DNA of 64,000 nt from Bacteroides intestinalis (GTDB lineage: Bacteria; Bacteroidota; Bacteroidia; Bacteroidales; Bacteroidaceae): assembly GCF_003464595.1 (NCBI RefSeq), contig NZ_QRZF01000009.1:62001-126000 (forward strand), given 5' to 3'. Positions within the stretch are counted from its first letter, which is position 1. Each line of letters begins with the position of its first letter. Under the pieces are notes generated by a model that made no database searches, was not told where the DNA came from, and saw only the letters and a program-made list of their open reading frames with translations. The position numbers and the translations under genes are program-made. This document shows positions 30,088 through 37,862 of the stretch, one piece after another.

Positions 30088-30858
30088 TCAAATAATCTTT
30101 TGACTTATTATGCGTAATGCTTGCCACATCCCCCTTATTTCTCTTCTCTCGACATCTAACTGGCCATGCTTGGGGTTATCAGCCTTTAAAGTCAGCACAT
30201 TATCCAAGAAAAGACTGTTTTTCAATATCCGCTTGACTGAAAGTGTTTTCCCATACACAATACTCACAACTCCTGACGCGCTTTCCCACAAACCTTCTTC
30301 TATTTTGCGAGCAAGAATTTTAGCTCCGTCCGGTATAGTTGGCTCCATGCTGTCACCACGTACTTGAAAGACCATATAAGAATCATCAAGCACTTCACCT
30401 TCTTCCGGCATGACACCATAAGAATCAATTTCATAAGCTGTGTTATATAAGCTTTCGACAAATGAAGCCGCAGCATCTATCGGAACATATTTTACTTTTA
30501 CAAGAATATCTTGAAGATAAGGAGCTACTTTACTAATCGTAGAGTCTGATTGCATTCTCGCATTTTTCAGAGCATCCCTAATATCCTTCTCCGAAGGTTC
30601 TATCTGTCCTGATGGAGTCTTTGCAAACAAACCTTCTCCAGTATATAGCCATGCTCTGCTCACATCATACTTCTCACAAAAAGCATCAATTGTTTTTTTA
30701 CTTGGTAACTGAATCCCTTTTTTTATACTGGTAAGAGTTGATTCACTGGATATAATATTGTCTTTCTTCAATTTATACCCACTCAAACCACAATATGAAA
30801 TTGCTTGCAAAAACCTTTTTGAGAGATCACTCAATTTTTTATCGTCAACTTCTTGCAT
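30088..30858 (-). CDS. Phage repressor, HTH plus S24 (LexA/CI-type) peptidase
   Basis: A 256-residue repressor. The N-terminal HTH (about 10-75) carries GLSGYKLKKDNIISSESTL and the family-typical VSRAWLYTGEG. The C-terminal self-cleaving domain shows Ser170 in VRGDSMEPTIPDG and Lys209 in KTLSVKRI. It should hold lysogeny and be inactivated by RecA-stimulated autocleavage. The start codon touches the inverted repeat at 30858-30875, so autoregulation is likely. The divergent early promoter 31452-31481 has a related site. Confidence 0.9.
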   Translation of the reverse strand: MQEVDDKKLSDLSKRFLQAISYCGLSGYKLKKDNIISSESTLTSIKKGIQLPSKKTIDAFCEKYDVSRAWLYTGEGLFAKTPSGQIEPSEKDIRDALKNARMQSDSTISKVAPYLQDILVKVKYVPIDAAASFVESLYNTAYEIDSYGVMPEEGEVLDDSYMVFQVRGDSMEPTIPDGAKILARKIEEGLWESASGVVSIVYGKTLSVKRILKNSLFLDNVLTLKADNPKHGQLDVERREIRGMWQALRIISQKII

Positions 30859-30884
30859 ACTTCATAAATTAAGTAGTATATTTG
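30853..30884 (+). promoter_or_regulatory. Rightward promoter with repressor-operator-like repeat (site 1)
   Basis: TTG (30853-30855), 21 nt, TATATTTG (30877-30884). Between the boxes lies TACTT-CATAAATT-AAGTA (30858-30875), an inverted repeat that also overlaps the repressor start codon on the other strand. The predicted transcript runs into the structured RNA at 30891-31290. Confidence 0.65.
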
Positions 30885-30890
30885 CATCCG

Positions 30891-31290
30891 TAATAGTAGC
30901 AGTATTACCACATAAATTGATTAAACATCCTATTTGGAGTTTATATATAGAAATCCGTAAATAGCTGCTACCTATTTGCGGATTTTCTTTTTCTCCACAT
31001 TGTGTAATCGGCGGTAGGCCGCATAGCGGAGAGACAGAGGGTTACACTCTTACAACTCAATACTGCGAAAGGCGTGCGATATTGAGAGGCAAACGAAACC
31101 GGGATGCCTGCACAGCTACAAGTAAGCGAAAAATCCGGGAAGTCGGGTAACTTGTTAATGCCCGGCCAGCTAAGAACGGCGTACTTATACGAACGAGACA
31201 TTTCTTATGCTGCATATAGCAAAAACGGGAAACCGTCTAAGGGCTAACTATGCAGCAATCCAGCACCTTACCGAATGAGATCGTCTTTTA
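30891..31290 (+). ncRNA. Candidate structured RNA in the lysogeny control region
   Basis: No plausible gene lies here, but helices are dense. GTGTAATC 31002-31009 pairs with GGTTACAC 31040-31047. CTCAATA 31056-31062 pairs with TATTGAG 31080-31086, and ACAAGT pairs with ACTTGT further on. A closing domain has TGCTGCATA 31208-31216 paired with TATGCAGCA 31249-31257, an inner TAGC/GCTA, and ACGG-GAAA-CCGT (31225-31236), a GNRA-type tetraloop. A promoter at 30853-30884 points into it. I recognise no named RNA family. The minus-strand open frame across it looks like a shadow. Confidence 0.55.
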
Positions 31291-31451
31291 CTTCTTCAAT
31301 TATTACAATACTAATAGAACGACATTACTTTTTTTTCAGAAAGCTTTCTTTTTACGCAAGCCTCACTTGTATAACATTTTATAAACCAGCAACTTATATT
31401 AAAACATGTTTTATAACATACGATATACTACAAATTTTATGAAGCATTTTA

Positions 31452-31481
31452 TTGTACTTCTGAAAATATGAAGTATATTTG
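31452..31481 (+). promoter_or_regulatory. Early promoter with repressor-operator-like repeat (site 2)
   Basis: TTG (31452-31454), 19 nt, TATATTTG (31474-31481). TACTTC-9 nt-GAAGTA (31455-31475) fills the space between the boxes and matches site 1. It drives the rightward early genes. The leader to the first gene contains AACAAC/GTTGTT and AGAAAGCT/AGCTTTCT in alternating order. Upstream, TAAAACATGTTTTA (31400-31413) is a perfect palindrome, possibly another regulator site. Confidence 0.7.
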
Positions 31482-31635
31482 CAACGTCAAACAAACAAAG
31501 AGTGTAAGTTTGAACAACAAGAAAGCTGGCGACTTCAAAAGCCACTTACTACATATCTCATTGGCAAATGTAGTTGTTAGCTTTCTTTTATGCAAATTTT
31601 TTTGTGGAAAATTTAAGTATAAAATAGAAAATAGT

Positions 31636-31839
31636 ATGAAAGTAACAAAGAAAGATATTCTAAGTATTAAAGCTGGTTCTTCCAAAGTAATGCAGCTGGA
31701 TTCTTACAAGGATTGCGTCAATGCAAGAAGCTACGCCTATCAATTAGCTTTTACTGATCCCCGTGAAGACGTTGAAAGATATTCAACATCCATCGACAAA
31801 GATAAAAATCAGATAACCATCGAAGCGATAAAGAAATGA
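31636..31839 (+). CDS. Small early phage protein
   Basis: I choose ATG 31636 (MKVTKKDILSIKAGSS), giving 67 residues. The longer frame would start inside the -7 box of the promoter. There is no recognisable domain; it is mixed charged with DSYKDCVNARSYAYQLAFTD in the middle. The stop overlaps the next start by 4 nt. It belongs to the first early operon. Confidence 0.6.
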   Translation: MKVTKKDILSIKAGSSKVMQLDSYKDCVNARSYAYQLAFTDPREDVERYSTSIDKDKNQITIEAIKK

Positions 31840-32087
31840 ACCGTTCAGATGCCAGAATGATTGCAGAAGAACTGCACAAGTTTATTCGCAATGATGTGAG
31901 AAAGGCTGTAACTGAAATGGCGACTGTTGAAACCGAAGAGTATTTGAATGCCAAACAAGCAGCTGTATTTCTTGGATGGAAGTTGCAAACCTTATACAAT
32001 CGAATACATGATATTCCTCACACCAAAAATGGCAAGAGTCTCATTTTTACCAAATCAGCTTTGAGAAAATTCATGGAAAGAAAATAA
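31836..32087 (+). CDS. Excisionase-like helix-turn-helix protein
   Basis: An 83-residue protein. The C-terminal half is a MerR/HTH_17-type winged helix: EEYLNAKQAAVFLGWKLQTL, then YNRIHDIPHTKNGKSLIFTKSALRKFM cut by typical turns. Such proteins act as excisionases or DNA-binding adaptors. The N-terminal helix could mediate dimerisation. It is coupled to the preceding gene, next to the lysogeny switch, which fits a directionality factor. Confidence 0.75.
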   Translation: MNRSDARMIAEELHKFIRNDVRKAVTEMATVETEEYLNAKQAAVFLGWKLQTLYNRIHDIPHTKNGKSLIFTKSALRKFMERK

Positions 32088-32471
32088 TCCCGGACGGATT
32101 TGGCCGTCTTTCCGGGAACTAACAAAACGTTCTTTGACATATTGTATAGTCTGAACAAATAAAGACTTAAAACAAGGTTTACTGCTTATCTAAAGGGCGA
32201 AATAGACCGACAAAGTAGCCAAAGCGGATTAGTGAAAAGAGTGTGAATACGGACTGCCAATAAGAAGATGCAGCACACGAATCACTAAGTTATCAAAAAC
32301 AACTTATATTATGACAAAGTAAACGTAGGGCGTTTATAAATACATTCTTAACTGAATAGATACTTTAAATGATATATATACCCGTGCTTCGCAAGAAGCG
32401 GTCACCGCTAAAAAGCTACGGCCAACAATCCATCGGAACGCGGACGGGAACACATTTTAAATGCTAAAAGT
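32088..32471 (+). other. 384-bp gene-free leader with several hairpins
   Basis: It begins with a nested hairpin, CCCGG-ACGG...CCGT-CCGGG, ending in CCGGGAACTA at about 32092-32117. That form recurs at 38914-38946. It ends with GCTTC-GCAA-GAAGC (32386-32399), a GNRA-type tetraloop hairpin that competes with GCGG-TCA-CCGC (32398-32408). No plausible open frame is seen. It is probably a long 5' leader or a small RNA for the gene at 32472. Confidence 0.45.
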
Positions 32472-33173
32472 ATGAAAGGATTTACAGAAATGACCGAGCA
32501 AGAGATTCTTGCGTTAACGGAGGAAGATGTACAGAAATTGATTAAACTCCGCATGATGGAGGAAGGTATCAAAATTATGGATAAGCCGGAGGTTCCCGAA
32601 TTGTTTGAGATTGAACCTGCTGATTTGAAAGTGTTCACGATCCCATTCTTTGAAGGTTACGCTTTTACAGACATGGAAGAAGCGAATGCGGTAGCAGAAG
32701 CATTACGTAATGCGAAAACCCTTCGCAAAGTTGAATACGATTGGAACAAACTCGGAAGCGACTACAAATATCTCGTCAAGAAAGATAAATACAATTACTC
32801 TATCAAGCCAGACTTTGAGGTTAACTGTGGCTTTGTATATTCAAGTGAACTATACGAAAAGATTTCAAACTTTGCCGCACAGAACAAGGTTATGAAAGAA
32901 CAAGCAGCGAAAGACCAAAAAGAATATGACGAAAAGATGCAAGAAGCGTCCGGTATTATCTCGGAAATAAGCGGACGGGTTAAAGAGGTCAAAGTTAAGT
33001 ATGAGCGATTGAATAGGCTTACTTACAAATTCGCTACTGACTATTATCCCCTTTCCGCTCACAATGAGGATATGGCAATGAAATTTATGGCTAAAGCCTA
33101 TTCTTTTACAGATAAAGAAAAAGAATACATATTACAGAATTACAAAGAATTACTATCTACAAGTGATGAATAA
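32472..33173 (+). CDS. Phage protein of unknown function
   Basis: A 233-residue, charged, soluble protein beginning MKGFTEMTEQEILALTEEDV. The middle part (NAVAEALRNAKTLRKVEYDW) is helical, and residues 140-190 look coiled-coil (KVMKEQAAKDQKEYDEKMQE). I do not recognise a domain. It lies directly before the RecE/RecT pair and may be an accessory of that module, which is positional inference only. Confidence 0.6.
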   Translation: MKGFTEMTEQEILALTEEDVQKLIKLRMMEEGIKIMDKPEVPELFEIEPADLKVFTIPFFEGYAFTDMEEANAVAEALRNAKTLRKVEYDWNKLGSDYKYLVKKDKYNYSIKPDFEVNCGFVYSSELYEKISNFAAQNKVMKEQAAKDQKEYDEKMQEASGIISEISGRVKEVKVKYERLNRLTYKFATDYYPLSAHNEDMAMKFMAKAYSFTDKEKEYILQNYKELLSTSDE

Positions 33174-33244
33174 GTTTTTTAGTTAGTTATTGGCTCCTTG
33201 CTTGCGAAAGTAGGGAGTTTTTTGTAAAACTCCAAATTCATTAT

Positions 33245-34213
33245 ATGAGTAATATAGAAGATACAATTTACAATCTGCCAAATGAAGAATACCACCGTGG
33301 AGAAAGATTCAAAGATTTCCTAAGTAGTACGCAGATTAAAGATTATATGGTGTCCCCAAAGTTTGCCCGATACAAGGCATTGCACCCTGAAATGTTCGAG
33401 ATCAGTATTGAAGCTTCTGAAAAAGGCTCGCTGTACCATGATGCAATGGAAAGTCTTGTTAATACTGGAACACTTGACAAATGGAGAAACAATCTTCTTG
33501 TATTTGAGCCACCTATAAATCCTAAAACTGGCTGTCCGTATGGACGAGACACCCAAAAATATCAGATTGCACTAATAGAGGCCAAAGAATCAAATCCCGG
33601 TAAAACATTGACAAGCACAACCGATATACAATTGGTTGAAACAATGGTTTATGAGCTTCTTAATAATTGCCGGGACACCTCCAAACAGATTAGGCAGATA
33701 TTAAAATGGGGAAAAGCCGAAGTTAGCCATTTCGTTGAATACGAAGGATGCAAGTTCAAATATCGCCCTGATGTGGAAACGGCCAAAAAAATTGTTGACT
33801 GGAAAACATTGGCGGTTGATGATCTTCATGAAGAAACAGTTAACCGGACTATCGCCAAATTTCATTACGGTATTTCGGCAGCCTTCTACCAGTTTTTTGA
33901 ACATGAACGTACTGGAGTATGGAAGGAGTTCTACTGGGTTATGCAACAAAAGACAGCTCCCTATGACGCAGTATTTGTCAGTGCAGCTAACTGGGCTTTC
34001 CATTTGGAAGACGGAATTGTGAAAATGGGGGCAAGCGCATTGGCATTCAAGAAATTGTTAGACCAGCATGTTTACTGTACACAAAACAATGATTTTGACG
34101 GTGCACAGATATTTATTCAGCCGGGATTCAAAGGACGAAGAATAATGATACCTGACACACCTGCATTTGAAAAGAACAAGATGTTTAACTTTTATAATAA
34201 TCAAGAACAATGA
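33245..34213 (+). CDS. RecE-like exonuclease (PDDEXK, DUF3799 type)
   Basis: A 322-residue nuclease. The order of motifs fits phage RecE C-terminal domains: SSTQIKDYMVSPKFARYKAL, GSLYHDAMESL with the first His, CKFKYRPDVE (Asp) and IVDWKTL (Asp and Lys). A QFFE helix near GISAAFYQFFEHER follows. It resects double-strand ends 5' to 3' and hands the 3' strand to RecT, whose gene overlaps its end by 4 nt. Confidence 0.85.
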   Translation: MSNIEDTIYNLPNEEYHRGERFKDFLSSTQIKDYMVSPKFARYKALHPEMFEISIEASEKGSLYHDAMESLVNTGTLDKWRNNLLVFEPPINPKTGCPYGRDTQKYQIALIEAKESNPGKTLTSTTDIQLVETMVYELLNNCRDTSKQIRQILKWGKAEVSHFVEYEGCKFKYRPDVETAKKIVDWKTLAVDDLHEETVNRTIAKFHYGISAAFYQFFEHERTGVWKEFYWVMQQKTAPYDAVFVSAANWAFHLEDGIVKMGASALAFKKLLDQHVYCTQNNDFDGAQIFIQPGFKGRRIMIPDTPAFEKNKMFNFYNNQEQ

Positions 34214-35118
34214 GTAAAACAGAGAATCAATCCCCCCAACAAGGGAACTTGGGAATGGAACAACACAATGCTCCTTCACCAACAAAAACAGAACCGGTCT
34301 CCCCAACACCTTCCACACCACAACCGCCCGTTCCTTCTACCCCACCAGCCTTTCCAGTACAACTGAAAGGATTGGAAAGCTGTTTTATCTCCCCTAAAAA
34401 GGCATTTATAGCAGCTGGTGGCACAGAACAGCAATTTGCCCGTGAAGTCAATTTCGCTATGCAGGCAATGTTGAATAATCCTTATTTGATTGACTGTGCC
34501 CGGCAATATCCCGATCATCTTGTCGAAGCAATCAAAAACGTTTCTCTTACCGGTCTGACGCTCAATCCTGAACTAAGGTTGGGGTATCTTGTACCGTACA
34601 AAGGCAAAGTGAAGTTCCAAGCTTCATACATGGGTAAAGTTGATATTTTGATCCGCACCGGTGCTGTAAAAGATATTTATTCTGATTTGGTTTATGCTAA
34701 TGACGAGTTCAGCATGACAAAAGGTACCGGTGGCACTATCATCCACAAACCCAATGTATTCGGAGAACGTGGTGATCTTCTTGGAGGCTACTATTTTGCA
34801 GTCTTGACTTCCGGTGTTGTAAAATTCGATGCAATGCCCAAAGCACGTATTGAAGAAATAAAAAGTCGTAGTGAGGCTGTCAAGAAAGGCAAGCAATCCC
34901 CGTGGGACACAGACTTTGAAGAAATGGCTCGAAAAACAATCGTGAACTGGGCTTTCAAATTCCTGCCCAAAACCGGCATTTCAGATTCCATGATTAAAGT
35001 TCTTGAAACAGAGAGCCAGTTGGATGATGAAATGTTTGAAGACTGGAAAAAGGCACAAGGTCAGAAACCGGACGATTTTGAGGAAGACGATACTCCATAC
35101 GCAGAAGAAGTCAAGTAA
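34210..35118 (+). CDS. recT: RecT-family single-strand annealing protein
   Basis: A 302-residue protein. A Pro/Thr-rich N-terminal linker of about 45 residues precedes the RecT core. The core shows SLTGLTLNPELRLGYLVPY, VKFQASYMGKVDILIRTG and a central PWDTDFEEMARKTIVNWAFK. An acidic tail (DDFEEDDTPYAEE) ends it. It anneals complementary single strands during phage recombination, together with the RecE-like nuclease just upstream. Confidence 0.93.
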   Translation: MSKTENQSPQQGNLGMEQHNAPSPTKTEPVSPTPSTPQPPVPSTPPAFPVQLKGLESCFISPKKAFIAAGGTEQQFAREVNFAMQAMLNNPYLIDCARQYPDHLVEAIKNVSLTGLTLNPELRLGYLVPYKGKVKFQASYMGKVDILIRTGAVKDIYSDLVYANDEFSMTKGTGGTIIHKPNVFGERGDLLGGYYFAVLTSGVVKFDAMPKARIEEIKSRSEAVKKGKQSPWDTDFEEMARKTIVNWAFKFLPKTGISDSMIKVLETESQLDDEMFEDWKKAQGQKPDDFEEDDTPYAEEVK

Positions 35119-35342
35119 TGGATTCATGTGAAAAAATTAGTAACAGTATCACAGCGGCTAAAGAACTGATCGAAAATGAAACACGTTCTTTGGCTGCTTT
35201 ACATAAAGCAAAACAGCTTGAAAAAGAGCTTCATAAATCCGGCAAGTTGTTTCGTATTCCTACAATGAACGGAATTATAGAAACAACCTGCCCGGAAAAA
35301 TACATAGAATACAATAACCAGTTTAAAATCAAATTAAAATGA
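35118..35342 (+). CDS. Small phage protein
   Basis: A 74-residue helical protein with a predicted coiled coil (KELIENETRSLAALHKAKQL). Its start and stop overlap the neighbours by 1 and 4 nt, as in tightly packed phage operons. I recognise no domain. Confidence 0.6.
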   Translation: MDSCEKISNSITAAKELIENETRSLAALHKAKQLEKELHKSGKLFRIPTMNGIIETTCPEKYIEYNNQFKIKLK

Positions 35343-35953
35343 GAACAGTAACAGTTGAAGTGCCCGAAGGACACATGGTAAAAATCGTGAAAGAAGAAAG
35401 TATGCAATCTACCCAAAAAGTTATGGGGGGGGGTAAATTTGAGTTTGAAGGTGAGACATTCATCCCCGGTGACGTAATTATCAATCCAAATCGCGGAGGG
35501 GGCAGCATGATGATTCTCTCTGAAATTAGAGAAGAAAGGCCGCTTCCTTTTTTACCAGCAATAAAAGTACCTTTCGGCCTTGTCGCTTATGTTCCTTCCA
35601 ACGATGAAGGTGACAGAGTTTTTGTAAAACTCACACCCGAAGCTGGTATCGGAGGCATGAAGGGATTCCGTAAAGCTACAGAAGAGGAAAAGGCAAAGAT
35701 GCTTGCCGCCATGAAGGAAGAAAAACATTACTCCTTCAATTTTGAGAAGTTACAGCCTGAATATATCCCGACTGTCGGCGATGTTGTTATTGTATGGGAT
35801 GATAACAACAAAGAAAATGCGGTAGTCGGTATTATGAATGAAGTGGATGAAACGAGCAACCCATACAAAATAAATGATGGCACTTGGTATAAGAACTGCG
35901 ACAAGTTCGTTTCAGAAAAACAATATAAAAATTTGATTGATGGGAAAGAGTAA
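35339..35953 (+). CDS. Phage protein with in-frame G9 tract
   Basis: A 204-residue protein beginning MRTVTVEVPEGHMVKIVKEE. The G9 run at 35425-35433 encodes Gly-Gly-Gly inside VMGGGKFEFEG. At nine G the frame is open to the end; a change of one or two would truncate it near residue 30-40. PTVGDVVIVWDDNNKENAVV looks like a small beta-barrel. Function unknown. It overlaps the previous gene by 4 nt and the next by 17 nt. Confidence 0.65.
   Translation: MRTVTVEVPEGHMVKIVKEESMQSTQKVMGGGKFEFEGETFIPGDVIINPNRGGGSMMILSEIREERPLPFLPAIKVPFGLVAYVPSNDEGDRVFVKLTPEAGIGGMKGFRKATEEEKAKMLAAMKEEKHYSFNFEKLQPEYIPTVGDVVIVWDDNNKENAVVGIMNEVDETSNPYKINDGTWYKNCDKFVSEKQYKNLIDGKE
35425..35433 (+). repeat. G9 tract (1 of 6)
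   Basis: Nine G in frame within the gene at 35339, followed by taAATTtg. Slippage would shift the frame. Confidence 0.9.
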
Positions 35954-36239
35954 ATCTAAATCGGGGGGGGCGAGAAATTACACTCCCCTTCTCACAGCTC
36001 GTCCCAAAGGAATGAGCTACCAAGAGTATCGTGAACGCAGAGCCTATCAGAACGCATGGTTGAAAGAGCGACTGAAAGGCTTTATTTGTTATGTATCGTC
36101 TGAACTGGTTGTATATGACAAAATAACGGGATTACCCCGATTATTCAATCATCGTACAGATGATATACACAAAGCAAACATAAGGACTAACCCACAGCCA
36201 TTTGTCGGTTCTGCCCGATATGGCTTAAAACCGTTATGA
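35937..36239 (+). CDS. Small basic phage protein with in-frame G8 tract
   Basis: A 100-residue, strongly basic protein (SKSKSGGARNYTPLLTARP, SYQEYRERRAYQNAWLKERL). The G8 run at 35963-35970 encodes Gly-Gly-Ala and is in the open register. It overlaps the upstream gene by 17 nt. Function unknown; the charge suggests nucleic-acid contact. Confidence 0.6.
   Translation: MMGKSKSKSGGARNYTPLLTARPKGMSYQEYRERRAYQNAWLKERLKGFICYVSSELVVYDKITGLPRLFNHRTDDIHKANIRTNPQPFVGSARYGLKPL
35963..35970 (+). repeat. G8 tract (2 of 6)
   Basis: Eight G near the start of the gene at 35937, followed by cgagAAATTa. In frame in this sequence. Confidence 0.9.
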
Positions 36240-36240
36240 T

Positions 36241-36669
36241 ATGGATAAAGAACTATTTAAAGACAAGAATCCATTGCTTCGCAGACAAATGTTGGAAGAC
36301 AATTGCGCAGCAGTTGAAAGAATCACCTATACCTCTCCTTTCAGTGAGGAAGAAATGGGTGAACGGAAAACGGAATTGGCAAATATTGACCTTGACATGG
36401 CCGCACTGGAAGAAGAAAAGAAAGCTTTCATGCAAGCATACAAGGACAAACTGAAACCTAAAAAGGAACGTAAAAAAACGTTGCTTACCGATATAAAGCG
36501 TGGTTATGAGGAAATTACGGATGAATGCTTTAAGTTCATGGAACGTAGCACTCGTACCACTGGATATTACAACGGTAATGGTGACTTGGTTAAAGAACGT
36601 CCGATGGAAGCACAAGAGATGCAAAAAACTGTATTCGAGGACATTGAATCTACTGGTACGGAGGGATAA
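36241..36669 (+). CDS. Coiled-coil phage protein
   Basis: A 142-residue protein. Residues about 30-95 are a long charged helix (LEEEKKAFMQAYKDKLKPKK). The end is YNGNGDLVKERPMEAQEMQ. It has no membrane or catalytic motifs. It starts next to the preceding stop and ends 3 bp before the HU gene. Unknown function. Confidence 0.6.
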   Translation: MDKELFKDKNPLLRRQMLEDNCAAVERITYTSPFSEEEMGERKTELANIDLDMAALEEEKKAFMQAYKDKLKPKKERKKTLLTDIKRGYEEITDECFKFMERSTRTTGYYNGNGDLVKERPMEAQEMQKTVFEDIESTGTEG

Positions 36670-36672
36670 GCC

Positions 36673-36951
36673 ATGAGAAAAGAAGAACTTATCAAGCAAG
36701 TAGCCGAATCAACCGGTATCGCTATTTGTGAAGTCCGAACTGTCATAGAGGCAGCACTAAAAGAGACCGTGAATGCAGTAGCTAATGGAAAGACTCTTTA
36801 TATCAGAGGTTTTGGCACACTGTCACCCAAACACTATAAACGAAAAGTAGCTCGTAACATACACAAAAACGAGACTATTGTCATAGCGGAGCATTATACT
36901 CCACATTTCAAACCTGCCAAATCATTTAAAAATAAAACTAAAAATTTGTAG
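36673..36951 (+). CDS. HU/IHF-family DNA-binding protein
   Basis: A 92-residue protein with the HU fold: helices KEELIKQVAESTGI and VRTVIEAALKETVNAVANG, then LYIRGFGTLSPKHYKRKVARN (beta saddle), a short arm, and HFKPAKSFKNK at the end. It bends DNA and may help recombination, packaging or integration of the phage. Confidence 0.9.
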   Translation: MRKEELIKQVAESTGIAICEVRTVIEAALKETVNAVANGKTLYIRGFGTLSPKHYKRKVARNIHKNETIVIAEHYTPHFKPAKSFKNKTKNL

Positions 36952-36957
36952 AACAGC

Positions 36958-37701
36958 ATGGAAAACGAAAAGATGCAAGTGAACTTTGCTCCAGGTATGA
37001 CCGAAGCAACACTTAGGGTTATTGAACTTCACGAAGAAAATGAGTTACCGGTACTGGAGCCTGATAAGGTAGAATTAGCCGGAACAATTGGAAGTGTTCA
37101 TGAATTTCTCTTGAAAAGAATCTCTGAAAAAGAACAGATCAATCAGAAACGTTGCTATATTCTTGTTGATCGGGAGAAAATGACACTTTAACTTGTCACC
37201 AATGAAACTGACAGTAGGAATAAAGCTACTGTAAGAGGTGAGTTGAAATACTATCCCAAGTTTCTTGAATTTGGTATTAACACAAGCAAGACATGGGAAC
37301 CGGTGCAGCTTTCAAAGTTCTTCAAAATGAATCGTGCCTTCTTCAAGGATGCACAATACAACATGGAACTGGTAACAGTCTTGAAGAACTTCAAAGCCAG
37401 CATTGACTCAAAAGTGGAAAACTCCCGACAAGACAACGGTAGTCGCACTGACAATTACAGCCAAGTTGTCAACTCCAATCTTCCGGCCTCATTCAATCTT
37501 ATTGTCCCGATTTTCAAAGGTCGCCCTGCAGAAGAGATTGAAGTGGAAATCATTGCAGATGTGGACGGGCGTAATATTCGATTGTCCCTTTGCTCCCCTG
37601 GTGCAGAAGTGATAGTGGAAGAGGAACGCAACAAGGCCATTGACGAGCAATTATTGTTGATCCGTAAATTGGCGCCGGATATTGCCATTATCGAACAATA
37701 A
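36958..37701 (+). pseudogene. Phage gene interrupted by an in-frame TAA (DUF2303-like)
   Basis: The first part (36958-37191, 77 residues) ends at TAA 37189-37191. The same frame continues without another stop to 37701, through VRGELKYYPKFLEFGINTSK, LSKFFKMNRAFFKDAQYNM, NGSRTDNYSQVVNSNLPASF and LIVPIFKGRPAEEIEVE. The join CYILVDREKMTL-stop-LVTNETD reads like one protein of about 247 residues. No ATG restarts the second part; TTG 37243 would be needed. Just after the stop lie nested repeats TCACC...GGTGA around ACAGTAG/CTACTGT. Either a nonsense mutation, a sequence error, or readthrough. Confidence 0.65.
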
Positions 37702-37703
37702 CA

Positions 37704-37859
37704 ATGAAGACTGTAAAGAAATACTGGAAGCCGGTACTTGTCGTATCGGCTTTCTTCATTGGCAACCGCGTATTCAATCACATAAATGCGTGGTTGGGAA
37801 TTTCAATAATTATGCTGACAGTAGCATTTATAGTTTATAATATCATTAAAAAAAAGTAG
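37704..37859 (+). CDS. Small two-helix membrane protein
   Basis: A 51-residue protein, MKTVKKYWKPVLVVSAFFIG then a second hydrophobic stretch (AWLGISIIMLTVAFIVYNII) and a KKK end. Two membrane helices with positive ends are clear. It lies 2 bp after the interrupted gene and 3 bp before the SPFH lipoprotein. Short phage membrane proteins of this kind may serve exclusion or lysis; the role here is unknown. Confidence 0.6.
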   Translation: MKTVKKYWKPVLVVSAFFIGNRVFNHINAWLGISIIMLTVAFIVYNIIKKK

Positions 37860-37862
37860 AAA

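Noticed and set aside
30968..31201. 77-codon minus-strand open frame
   Set aside because: It lies antisense over a region of dense RNA helices, has unusual Cys/Ser/Pro composition and no ribosome-binding context.
31468..31635. Upstream extension of the first early gene
   Set aside because: Its ATG is inside the promoter -7 box, so the mRNA from that promoter would not contain it.
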